Of a DNA stretch of 64,000 bases, positions 15,221 through 22,828 are shown one piece after another. A model generated the notes under the pieces. The model saw nothing but the letters and a program-made list of their open reading frames with translations. It was not told the origin of the DNA and made no database searches. Numbering within the stretch: the first letter of the stretch is position 1; every line of letters begins with the position of its first letter. This DNA comes from Pedobacter sp. SYSU D00535 (lineage in GTDB: Bacteria > Bacteroidota > Bacteroidia > Sphingobacteriales > Sphingobacteriaceae). The stretch spans positions 1-64,000 of the forward strand of contig NZ_JAFEWD010000013.1 in assembly GCF_017355855.1 (NCBI RefSeq), written 5' to 3'. Both the position numbers and the translations under genes were made by a program.

Positions 15221-15256
15221 TTCGTAGAGACGCTGCGCTCAACTCTACGGACAGAG
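15221..15256. repeat. Dispersed repeat, CGTAGAGACGCT family, copy 2
   Basis: TTCGTAGAGACGCTGCGCTC, then AACTCTACGGACAGAG, matches 439-474. CGTAGAG and CTCTACG form an exact 7-bp inverted pair around a 13-base loop. Confidence 0.65.
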
Positions 15257-15494
15257 CGGGTTCGTGTTTGTTTTGCGATCGAGTAAACTAAAGTACCGTC
15301 TTCATTGTAGAGTTTAATAGTTCACATCGAGTGTTCTTTCCTTTTTCGGGAAGGAGTGTCACTCTGCCAACTGCTGTCTTCTCATGCACGAATTTATCGT
15401 ATTGAGCCATACCGCGTTTCCTTTATCTAGCCTTATCGACCAAACAAATAATCCGACAGGAGGTTTATCAAAGGCTAATATTCCCCTATAACAT

Positions 15495-16661
15495 ATGACT
15501 CAATCTGCAGTAGTTTTTACTGAATTAAATGATGGCACAGAGGCGGGCCGAGAACTTGGACAAAAAATAAAAAATAAATTTCCTGATGTTGTTCCTGATG
15601 TTGTAATTGTATTTGCATCATCGATATATGATTACCCAGCCTTTTTAGGTGAATTAAAAAATGGCTGTAATCCTAAAATACTAGTTGGTAGTTCGTCTGC
15701 TGGCGAATTTACATCGAATGATTTCGGAACCGATTCTGCCTGTGCCATCGCTATACAATCTACAGATCTAAAGTTCAGGGCGGGATTTGCCACGGGAATC
15801 AAAGAAGACCGGGCCCTGGTCGCAGAGGAACTGAATAAAAACTTAACGGATATACACGACTATCAGTATCAATATTATTCAGCCATGATTTTTGCAGACG
15901 CTTTATCGGGTTATACTGACGAGTTAATTGATATTTTAACTGAAAAAACTACAGGAAAATACCAGTTCTTCGGTGGAGGGGCGGGCGATAATGCAAACTT
16001 TCAGCGTACGCACATATTTTACGATACTGATGCCTACACCAATTCGGCCGTCATCTTAGAGATTCTGTCGAACAAGCCAATTGGCGTAGGCGCGGCACAT
16101 GGATGGAAGCCGGTGGGCGAAAAAATGCGGGTAACAGAATCGGATGGAATGAAGCTGGTAAGTTTGAATGCACGCCCGGCTTTAGAAGTATTTCTCGAAC
16201 ATGCAAAAACCACAGGCCAACAATTGGATGTAGAACAACCCATTCCTTTTTTTCTGCATAATATCATCGGCATAGAAATAGCAGGAGATCATAAATTGCG
16301 GGTTCCCCTGGCAGTGCTCCCTGATGGGTCGATTGCTATGGCCAGTGATGTACCGAATGGTGCGTATGTGAGTTTTATGACTACAGATAATAGTTGCTCG
16401 CAGGAAGCAGCAATGCTTGCCGCAAAAAATGCGATAGAGCAGCTGGGAGATCATAAGCCAAACGTGGCTTTGTTTTTTGATTGCGTTGCTACCAGACTTA
16501 GAATGGGTAAAACCTTTGATTTCGAATTAAACCAGGTAAAAGAAACTCTAAAAGGGGTTAACTACGCGGGCTGTAACACCTACGGACAAGTAGCAAGGGT
16601 CAATGGCCAATTTAGCGGATTTCAAAACTGTACGGCAGTAGTTTGTGTGATTCCTGAATAA
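15495..16661 (+). CDS. FIST-domain sensory protein
   Basis: This 388-residue cytoplasmic protein has the FIST N domain (~20-220) and FIST C domain (~225-375). Family hallmarks are VGSSSAGEF (~67-75), FGGGAGD (~160-166), GVGAAHGWKPVGE and the C-terminal YAGCNTYGQVARVNG with the CxxYGQ element. FIST domains are proposed to bind small ligands such as amino acids or peptides and are often encoded next to kinases or chemotaxis components. Its stop codon overlaps the start of the following histidine kinase by one base, so the two are made together, and FIST may hand a ligand signal to that kinase, which has no membrane sensor. Confidence 0.92.
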   Translation: MTQSAVVFTELNDGTEAGRELGQKIKNKFPDVVPDVVIVFASSIYDYPAFLGELKNGCNPKILVGSSSAGEFTSNDFGTDSACAIAIQSTDLKFRAGFATGIKEDRALVAEELNKNLTDIHDYQYQYYSAMIFADALSGYTDELIDILTEKTTGKYQFFGGGAGDNANFQRTHIFYDTDAYTNSAVILEILSNKPIGVGAAHGWKPVGEKMRVTESDGMKLVSLNARPALEVFLEHAKTTGQQLDVEQPIPFFLHNIIGIEIAGDHKLRVPLAVLPDGSIAMASDVPNGAYVSFMTTDNSCSQEAAMLAAKNAIEQLGDHKPNVALFFDCVATRLRMGKTFDFELNQVKETLKGVNYAGCNTYGQVARVNGQFSGFQNCTAVVCVIPE

Positions 16662-17869
16662 TGATTTTACAGTTAATTTCGGGATTAAGCGAAAGTTCTG
16701 AACGTATGCATGCTGCTTCGAAATTAGCAGAATATCTCGGAGGCAGCAGTCTGATGATATTTATACGCGATCCAGAAATTAACATTTTGCTACCGGCTCC
16801 AGGCTTCCAGCAAACTATTCCGGACGGGAACAAATGGCACTGTTTTCTAAATGATACCGCGAAGCAAGAAATTCATAAGGGTACTTTACCATTTCCCGAC
16901 AATACTTCGTCCCTACCAGCTCTGGGAATAGCTGGTCCCTCTCAATCGGTCGCAGTTTTATTGGGTAGGATACCTGAAGAGGCTCAACTAACTGAGCTCA
17001 GAGAAATTCTGCCTGTCTTAATATCGTTGTTTAAAAAAGAGCAGGAGCTATTAAGTGCCCGAATACGCATAGAGCTGGCAGAAAAAACTGCCGTGAAAGC
17101 AGAAAAACTTGCTAACACCATTGACCTGATGCGGGCCAATCTCAATGATGCACTAGTAAAGCAGGAAAAAGACAGGAAGGATATTGAGGAGTTGATGAGG
17201 AAAAAAGATGAGTTTATGAACGTGGCCAGTCACGAACTTAAAACACCTTTAACTTCCATGAAGGCTTTTCTTCAAATGCTCCAAAGGACGGTAACAAAAG
17301 GTGATAATGCTCATGCAATTAGGTTTATTGAACGCGCAAATGCTCAGGTTGATAGATTAACAGCTTTGGTAAACGATCTCCTGGACGTTAGCAAGATTCA
17401 GGCCGGGCAAATGGTTTATAACTTCAGCGAGGTTGCTATTGCAGAAGTTATCAATGAAGTTGTCTCACAAATACAAGTTGGCGTTTCTACACATAAAATA
17501 ATTGCCGAAAATAATGTTCATGCAATTATTAAGTGCGATCGCAGCCGTTTAGAACAGGTGATTGGCAATTTCTTATCCAACGCAGTTAAATATTCACCGG
17601 ATGCAGATGAAGTAGTAGTGACGTGCTCCTTGGTTGATGGGAACGTACGCGTAACGGTTGAAGATTTTGGGATAGGTATACCGGAAGAGATGCAAGCTTT
17701 CGTATTTGATCGGTTCTATCGTGTTCACAGTTCCTCCCAAAAGTTTCCGGGACTTGGTATCGGACTATATATTTCTGCAGAAATCATTAAACGCCATGGC
17801 GGACATGTTGGCGTAGATAGTGATGAAGAAAGTACACGATTTTACTTCGAGATTCCCGTGGTAGGATAA
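16661..17869 (+). CDS. Cytoplasmic histidine kinase paired with FIST protein
   Basis: This 402-residue soluble kinase has an N-terminal ~130-residue degenerate GAF-like region (SSERMHAASKLAEYLGG at the start), a coiled coil (~135-180, KKEQELLSARIRIELAEKTA), then the HisKA domain NVASHELKTPLTSMKAF with phospho-His near 190, and the HATPase (NFLSNAVKYSP, DFGIGIP, PGLGIGLYI). No receiver or output domain is attached and no response regulator gene is adjacent, so its partner is encoded elsewhere. It is translationally coupled to the FIST protein upstream. The GAF-like assignment is weak; the kinase core is certain. Confidence 0.93.
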   Translation: MILQLISGLSESSERMHAASKLAEYLGGSSLMIFIRDPEINILLPAPGFQQTIPDGNKWHCFLNDTAKQEIHKGTLPFPDNTSSLPALGIAGPSQSVAVLLGRIPEEAQLTELREILPVLISLFKKEQELLSARIRIELAEKTAVKAEKLANTIDLMRANLNDALVKQEKDRKDIEELMRKKDEFMNVASHELKTPLTSMKAFLQMLQRTVTKGDNAHAIRFIERANAQVDRLTALVNDLLDVSKIQAGQMVYNFSEVAIAEVINEVVSQIQVGVSTHKIIAENNVHAIIKCDRSRLEQVIGNFLSNAVKYSPDADEVVVTCSLVDGNVRVTVEDFGIGIPEEMQAFVFDRFYRVHSSSQKFPGLGIGLYISAEIIKRHGGHVGVDSDEESTRFYFEIPVVG

Positions 17870-18020
17870 CTCCCATTTTGTCATAAGTATGGAGCCCGGC
17901 TGGGAAAGGAGTACTATTATAAACCAGGCATATAGCTCCAAACCTTCTGAAGAAGGCAGATATAGGAAGAGCTATAGTGCACATCGCTTTTAATCCCCAG
18001 TGCCATTAGCGGGATCAGAG

Positions 18021-18656
18021 TTAATAGGCAATTTCAACTTTCGATTTGAAGGTGTGGCTGTCCGTAATATGATCTAAGATATAATGCGCGAGGTCTGCTC
18101 GGGAGATTGTTGGAATACCTTTTAGTGGTTGCTGAGTTATTATCCTATACTTTTTTGTAAGCTTCCCGTCGCTCAGTTTGGGTGCGCGGACCACCGTCCA
18201 GTTCAGCTCAGACTGGCTAAGGATATTTTCCATCAAAACCATGTCGGTGTAAATAGGTTTGTATATGCGCTGAAGAACGTTCTTTATAAGAAAGGTCATA
18301 ATAAACGAGCTTTTTGGCGGAATACTAATAGCTCCGGACGAGATGCAAATAATGCGGCTTACCCCTGCATGTTGCATTGAGTCTACAATGTTTTTCATTC
18401 CCTGGGAATATAAAGTAGTAGGCTGGATCTTGGGAATGCCCAGACAAGATATCACAACTTCGTTTCCTGCAATATGCTCTTGAAACGTCTCGGGGCGTAA
18501 AACATCATTTTTAATAGTTTTAAGGTTAGGGTGTTGGAGGGTGAAGTTTTCAATATTACGGACCATCGCTTTAACCTCGAGTCCTAAAGCCAGAGCCTGT
18601 TCCACGACTTGTTTTCCTGTACCTCGAGATGCGCCGAATACAATTATTTTTTTCAT
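18021..18656 (-). CDS. NmrA-like NAD(P)-binding protein
   Basis: This 211-residue atypical SDR has the dinucleotide motif GASRGTGKQV (~8-17), an Arg in MVRN after the second strand, and VVISCLGIPK and SSGAISIPP in place of the catalytic Ser region. The C-terminal part ADLAHYILDHI is typical of NmrA/YesF-type proteins that bind NAD(P) and act as redox sensors or small oxidoreductases. The gene is divergent from an HxlR regulator with an 81-bp shared intergenic region carrying an inverted repeat over its promoter, so it is probably the regulated target, as in many HxlR systems responding to quinones or electrophiles. Confidence 0.88.
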   Translation of the reverse strand: MKKIIVFGASRGTGKQVVEQALALGLEVKAMVRNIENFTLQHPNLKTIKNDVLRPETFQEHIAGNEVVISCLGIPKIQPTTLYSQGMKNIVDSMQHAGVSRIICISSGAISIPPKSSFIMTFLIKNVLQRIYKPIYTDMVLMENILSQSELNWTVVRAPKLSDGKLTKKYRIITQQPLKGIPTISRADLAHYILDHITDSHTFKSKVEIAY

Positions 18657-18661
18657 TTTTT

Positions 18662-18737
18662 CTTTGCTTGTTGATTAGACAAAGGTATTTTAGTGCTTAC
18701 TTTTCTGCAAGTACATACTCTAAAGTAAGTAGGCGTT
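18662..18737. promoter_or_regulatory. Shared promoter region with inverted repeat
   Basis: On the minus strand, TTG (18710-18708) and TACCTTTG (18687-18680) give a good Bacteroidota promoter for the NmrA-like gene, about 20 bp apart. CTTACTTT at 18696-18703 and AAAGTAAG at 18722-18729 form an exact inverted repeat with an 18-bp gap. One arm lies between the two promoter boxes, so binding there would block polymerase. Likely the HxlR operator. Confidence 0.6.
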
Positions 18738-19136
18738 ATGACTAAGATAAAAGAGAGTTCAACTATTCAGTTTAATAAGCAAACCGTTTTCAGGCTCTGC
18801 CCGATAACTTACGCAATGGAGAAGATCGGCAGTTATTGGAAGCCAATTATTTTGTTCCACCTGATTAGTGGCAGCAAGCGTTATGGAGAGTTGAAGCGAG
18901 CAATGCCACATATCACAGAAAAGATGCTGATACAGCACCTGAGGCAGTTGGAAGCGGACAGTTTAGTTTCTCGGAAGGCGCTGCCGGTAGTTCCGCCGCA
19001 AGTTACTTACAGCCTTACTGAAGACGGTCTGGCACTAAAGCCCGTTTTACAGGCAATGGCGAATTGGGCGATAGATACCGGGCGTAAAAGCAAAGAGTCA
19101 CTGTTCCAAAACCTAAATAATTTTCCAGATACCTAA
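18738..19136 (+). CDS. HxlR-family transcriptional regulator
   Basis: This 132-residue DNA-binding protein has a single winged-helix domain. Characteristic parts are CPITYAMEKIGSYWKPIILFHL (here ~24-45), the recognition segment YGELKRAMPHITEKMLIQHLRQLE and the wing region VTYSLTEDGLAL. The Cys in the CPI motif is the residue that senses thiol-reactive or oxidising compounds in several HxlR proteins (YodB/HypR type). It is divergent to an NmrA-like oxidoreductase gene and probably represses or activates it through the inverted repeat between them, which also lies close to its own start. An intrinsic hairpin region follows. Confidence 0.93.
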   Translation: MTKIKESSTIQFNKQTVFRLCPITYAMEKIGSYWKPIILFHLISGSKRYGELKRAMPHITEKMLIQHLRQLEADSLVSRKALPVVPPQVTYSLTEDGLALKPVLQAMANWAIDTGRKSKESLFQNLNNFPDT

Positions 19137-19532
19137 ACATACTGGCCCAAGCCTTGATTGCCTGGGCTGGCACACGGTGCTGTGCGTTCTTTCTAACACC
19201 CATGCTGACGCAGTGTGCTGCGTGTGTCTTTTAATAATTCTACAAATACTCTATTGCTACCAAACCCATATTCGGCTTTCAAGCTCATATGTAGTTCGGC
19301 TCTCCTTGCATTTGCCTGAAAACTAGTCTTTTTCAAAGCATTGCTGCCCTGTCGTGCCTCCTCCAAACTACCCGTGGTTTGGCGCAAGTAGGCCCGGCCT
19401 TAAGCGTCAAGTACTTGTATTCAAGTATCTCGCTGTTTGCTGGAGAAACAATGCTTTTGATGCCGAGCATTATAAATCCCACGTGCATAAGCTTCCAGTA
19501 GTGAACTTGTGCAAAGTTTACTATTTTGCGTT
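19137..19532. other. Gene-free region after HxlR gene
   Basis: Two small hairpins are visible: GCACA-CGGTGC-TGTGC near 19173-19188 and ACGCA-GTGTGC-TGCGT near 19209-19224, the latter followed by GTGTCTTTTAATAATTC, a probable terminator of the HxlR gene. Nothing else recognised. Confidence 0.45.
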
Positions 19533-20852
19533 ATGAACCGATTTCCACGCTTACTTCTCATTATTATATGTGTTTTTTCGTTGTCAGCGAGTGTTCAATC
19601 ACAAACGGGGGGCAAAAAGTCGACCTCTGGCAATGGCTCCTGGGAACGCTTGATTACGACTGCTTCAACATCCGGTAAACCAGAATGGCGGCCGATGCTA
19701 ACGTATCTTGCCAGGCTTCACAAAACCAACACACACCCGGCGGCCTGGCCGTTTGAATATGAGTGGGAGGGCCTGGGCCCGGGCTACGTATATGGAGAGG
19801 CTTTTGGCCACTGGGACATTGTACACATTACCCTTGATGTATTACACTCTTATCCGGAGCATGCCTTGCATCAGTTGTTAAATGATGTGAGAAATCAGGA
19901 GCCTACGGGCATGTTGCCTGGCTCGATTTATATGCCAGGAGGGATGTCAGGCAGAGATACAATATACTGGAATAAAAAAACCGAGGGGCATCCGCCGGTA
20001 TGGCCGATAGCAGCGCAGGACTACATTAAGTACACCGGAAATAAGGACGTGCTGAAAAAATTGTATGGGCCTCTGATCAGGCAAATAGCCTGGTTTGAAA
20101 ATAACAGGAAGGCTCAGGGGGAAGGTTTCTTCTATAATGATATCTTATTGAAAAGGTGGGAGAGCGGTGTAGATGAAGGAGTGCGTTTTGATGAGGTAAA
20201 AAAAGGTCCGCTAGCTTGCATAGATGCCACTTCGCATGTGTATAACTTGTATAAAATAGCCGGCGAATGGTCAAGGCAGTTAGGCTTCGATTTTCATTGG
20301 TATGACAAACGCAGGGACGATTTGAAGACGTTCATTAACGATTCGTTATATGTGAAGGAGAATGGGATGTTTTATGATATCTGGGCGGTGAAAGATCCAT
20401 CTCTTCGCCACCTGGCGCTAGAAAGTATGTGGCCTCTGGTCACCGGGGCAGCAACTAAGGAGCAGGCTGACCGATACATTGACAATTATCTGTTAGATAC
20501 CGCGGCATTTTTCACCGCTCACCCAATGGCTACTGTGGGCAGGAAGGATCCTAAATTTGAACAACGTATGTGGCGTGGGCCTGCATGGAATAGCATGACC
20601 TACTGGGCAGCCCGGGCATGTCTCAACTACAAAAGGGGAGATGCGGCAAAATTAATTCTTGAAAAGGCACTTGATGCGTCTGCACGCCAGTTTAAAAGAA
20701 CCGGAACGATCTGGGAGTTCTATCATTCGCTGGGAGGCAACCCTGAAGACGTTAAGCGAAAGCCACATACGAAGTTTAACACACCGTCCAAGGATTATTT
20801 GGGACACAATCCACTCATCGCTATGGCTTTGATGTATGACTCGATAAAGTAG
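19533..20852 (+). CDS. Secreted GH37/GH63-like (MGH1-type) glycoside hydrolase
   Basis: This is a 439-residue protein (start 19533) with signal peptide MNRFPRLLLIIICVFSLSAS. The body is an (alpha/alpha)6 barrel of the trehalase/mannosylglycerate hydrolase type: AFGHWDIVH, a central SGVDEGVRFD (~212) carrying the likely acid Asp, RMWRGPAWNSMTYW, and TIWEFYHSLGG (~393) with the likely base Glu. Such enzymes hydrolyse alpha-glucosides such as trehalose, mannosylglycerate or alpha-rhamnosyl/glucosyl ends by inversion. It is shorter than GH63 glucosidases and lacks their N-terminal domain. The substrate cannot be fixed from sequence. It is monocistronic; a weak hairpin with TTTCTTT follows at about 20857-20880. 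Confidence 0.82.
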   Translation: MNRFPRLLLIIICVFSLSASVQSQTGGKKSTSGNGSWERLITTASTSGKPEWRPMLTYLARLHKTNTHPAAWPFEYEWEGLGPGYVYGEAFGHWDIVHITLDVLHSYPEHALHQLLNDVRNQEPTGMLPGSIYMPGGMSGRDTIYWNKKTEGHPPVWPIAAQDYIKYTGNKDVLKKLYGPLIRQIAWFENNRKAQGEGFFYNDILLKRWESGVDEGVRFDEVKKGPLACIDATSHVYNLYKIAGEWSRQLGFDFHWYDKRRDDLKTFINDSLYVKENGMFYDIWAVKDPSLRHLALESMWPLVTGAATKEQADRYIDNYLLDTAAFFTAHPMATVGRKDPKFEQRMWRGPAWNSMTYWAARACLNYKRGDAAKLILEKALDASARQFKRTGTIWEFYHSLGGNPEDVKRKPHTKFNTPSKDYLGHNPLIAMALMYDSIK

Positions 20853-21288
20853 GAGCAAGGCTTAAGAAGGCCTTTCTTTCCGCTATTTTTTTGACCTAGG
20901 CCCCAACCCTAAATGTCAGCTTTTTCATGTCCAAAAAATTACATGGACTAAAAGCTGCAGTGTAATGTATATGAATCCGGGATTAACCCGATTTGTCGAC
21001 AGACCGGCAGCGTCTACTTGCGCCAAAATGGGCGGCGAAAAGGGCTTGGTAGATACTCACCTTGTATAGTAGCATAAGCGGACGCTTGCGTCAGACCTGA
21101 AAGCAGAAGTACAGGACGCTGAGGCTATTGAGTTGCATACACTGCCACTTAGCGAAGCCTGCAGGATTTGGATCTGTCAACATGCCTTCACCGAAACAAA
21201 CCTAAATAGTTATTCCACGTATAGGGTCTTTAAACCAAAAGTAGAATTTTCTGTCAGAGCATGGCGAGTGCTTTATCTTAAAGTTAAA
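20853..21288. other. Gene-free region with repeat relatives
   Basis: GGCCCCAACCCTAAATGTCAGC at about 20900-20921 is a diverged relative of the middle of the 163-bp tandem repeat at 5.4-6.5 kb. 21071-21094 (AGCATAAGCGGACGCTTGCG) is a CAAGCGGACGCTTG-family palindrome in the opposite orientation. The open frame from 21133 that runs into the next gene is not supported as coding before 21289. Confidence 0.5.
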
Positions 21289-22362
21289 ATGAAAAGACTT
21301 CTATCAATTATTATGTTTGCTCTGCTTTTTATGCAATGCAGGAAAGCGGAGGAGCCTGGTAATCAAGCCCCCAATTCCTATTTTCCACCGGCCCACTCCG
21401 GCGAATGGGAGAGCATCAGGCCTTCGTCTTTGAACTGGAACGAGAATGAATTGAGCTCCCTGGCGACATTCCTTGAGCAAAAGGGCACAAAGGCTTTCAT
21501 TATCCTGAAAGATGGGCGCATTGCTGTTGAATATTATTTTGATGGGTTTACTCCCGATAAGAGTTGGTATTGGGCTTCCGCAGGTAAAACCTTAACTGCC
21601 GCACTGGTTGGAATTGCGCAGCACCAGGGCAAACTAAGTATTAACGATAGAACCTCTCAGTATCTTGGCACCGGTTGGACCAGTACTTCCCCTGAGAAAG
21701 AGAATAAGATCACGATCCGGCATCAGCTGGCCATGACTACCGGCTTAGACGACAATGTACCCGAAAGTGACTGTACCTCGCCATCCTGCCTTCAATATAA
21801 GGCAGATGCTGGTACCCGTTGGTCTTATCATAATGCCCCCTATACCTTGCTCGAGAAGGTGCTTGAGTCGGCTACCGGCACTCCTTATAAATCTTATTTC
21901 CAGCAGATGATAGGAAGTGAAATTGGGATGGATGGATCATGGCTGAAGTCGGGGTTCAATAACGTATTCTACAGTACACCGCGCAGTATGGCACGATTCG
22001 GCTTGCTCCTGCTTAACAATGGACGCTGGAATGGAAAGGCCATTCTCCCCGCTGATTTTCTTTCTGCGCAATTTGCTTCTTCTCAAAACATCAATGCTGC
22101 ATACGGTTACCTCACCTGGCTGAATGGCAAAAGCAGTTATATGCTGCCGCAGACTCAAATTAGTTTCAATGGTTTTCTCATTCCCAATGCGCCTGAGGAT
22201 ACTTACGCGGCTTTGGGAAAAAACGATCAAAAGATTTATGTAGTTCCGTCTCAAAATCTCGTTATTATCCGGATGGGTGAAAGTGCCGGAGATTCGCGCT
22301 TAGCAGCCTCGAGCTTCGATAATGAGCTATGGGGAAGGCTTCGAAAGGCTCTAAAACTCTGA
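21289..22362 (+). CDS. Serine hydrolase lipoprotein, class C beta-lactamase family
   Basis: This is a 357-residue lipoprotein (MKRLLSIIMFALLFMQC, lipobox FMQC) of the beta-lactamase/transpeptidase-like family. The nucleophile motif is SAGKT (~97-101, SxxK) in WYWASAGKTLTAALVGI, the second motif is YHN (~179-181) and the domain continues to a late GESAGDSRLA. The frame upstream to 21133 is open but lacks a signal and was not chosen. Family members include esterases (EstB type), D-amino-acid peptidases and penicillin-binding-like proteins, and real lactamase activity is uncommon. It should be anchored in the outer or inner membrane facing the periplasm. No operon partner. Confidence 0.85.
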   Translation: MKRLLSIIMFALLFMQCRKAEEPGNQAPNSYFPPAHSGEWESIRPSSLNWNENELSSLATFLEQKGTKAFIILKDGRIAVEYYFDGFTPDKSWYWASAGKTLTAALVGIAQHQGKLSINDRTSQYLGTGWTSTSPEKENKITIRHQLAMTTGLDDNVPESDCTSPSCLQYKADAGTRWSYHNAPYTLLEKVLESATGTPYKSYFQQMIGSEIGMDGSWLKSGFNNVFYSTPRSMARFGLLLLNNGRWNGKAILPADFLSAQFASSQNINAAYGYLTWLNGKSSYMLPQTQISFNGFLIPNAPEDTYAALGKNDQKIYVVPSQNLVIIRMGESAGDSRLAASSFDNELWGRLRKALKL

Positions 22363-22474
22363 AGGGCTATTCTGTGTAAGCGGACGAATCGAGGACTAAT
22401 GGATACTCCTGACCATGAAACGAAATGTACTGATATTCTTTTAGCAAATTGCTGCACCCTAAAATCTGTAGTTT

Positions 22475-22663
22475 AGGGTTGGATGTACAAGCCGTAATGG
22501 ATTTGATATCGGCGGAACCTCCGGAATGGCTTACGCTGTTTTAACTGCAGGGGGCGCAACGAGGTTATATACTATTAACACGACTACGGGCATGGCGACA
22601 GTGAAACCGGGTGTCAGCTTTAATACTCCGGTACGCGGATTTGCCCTTGGGTTAGGGTTTTAA
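22475..22663 (+). pseudogene. DUF4394 protein C-terminal remnant
   Basis: The frame reads NGFDIGGTSGMAYAVLTAGG, then TRLYTINTTTGMATVKPGV and VRGFALGLGF before the stop at 22661-22663. This is the last repeat unit of DUF4394-type beta-propeller proteins (FDI..G.AYA.LT..G...LYTI...TG). No start, signal peptide or upstream repeats remain; the sequence before about 22475 is unrelated. A perfect terminator follows, which was presumably that of the lost gene. Confidence 0.75.
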
Positions 22664-22682
22664 ATTGTTTTTTTGATACGTT

Positions 22683-22710
22683 AAAAGCCGCCTGTGCAGG
22701 GCGGCTTTTT
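22683..22710 (+). terminator. Intrinsic terminator
   Basis: AAAAGCCGCC, short loop, GGCGGCTTTT and a further T. It stands 20 bp after the DUF4394 remnant and may now end transcription from the serine hydrolase gene. The rest of 22363-22828 shows nothing else. Confidence 0.9.
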
Positions 22711-22828
22711 CTGTTTCTGTCACGATATTAGTTTCCGCCTCCGCTTTCGTGTGAGTATGCAACTTTGAGCGAGGGCAGCGTACTTACCGATAGCAGCGAG
22801 GCATCGTAAAATTGTATTTTTCTCTTCG

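Larger units (their letters stand above)
15140..15494. other. Intergenic region with terminator and repeat
   Basis: Besides the terminator (15173-15200) and the dispersed repeat (15221-15256), nothing else is recognised. The FIST operon promoter should lie in the right half, but no clear TAnnTTTG box is visible. Confidence 0.5.
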
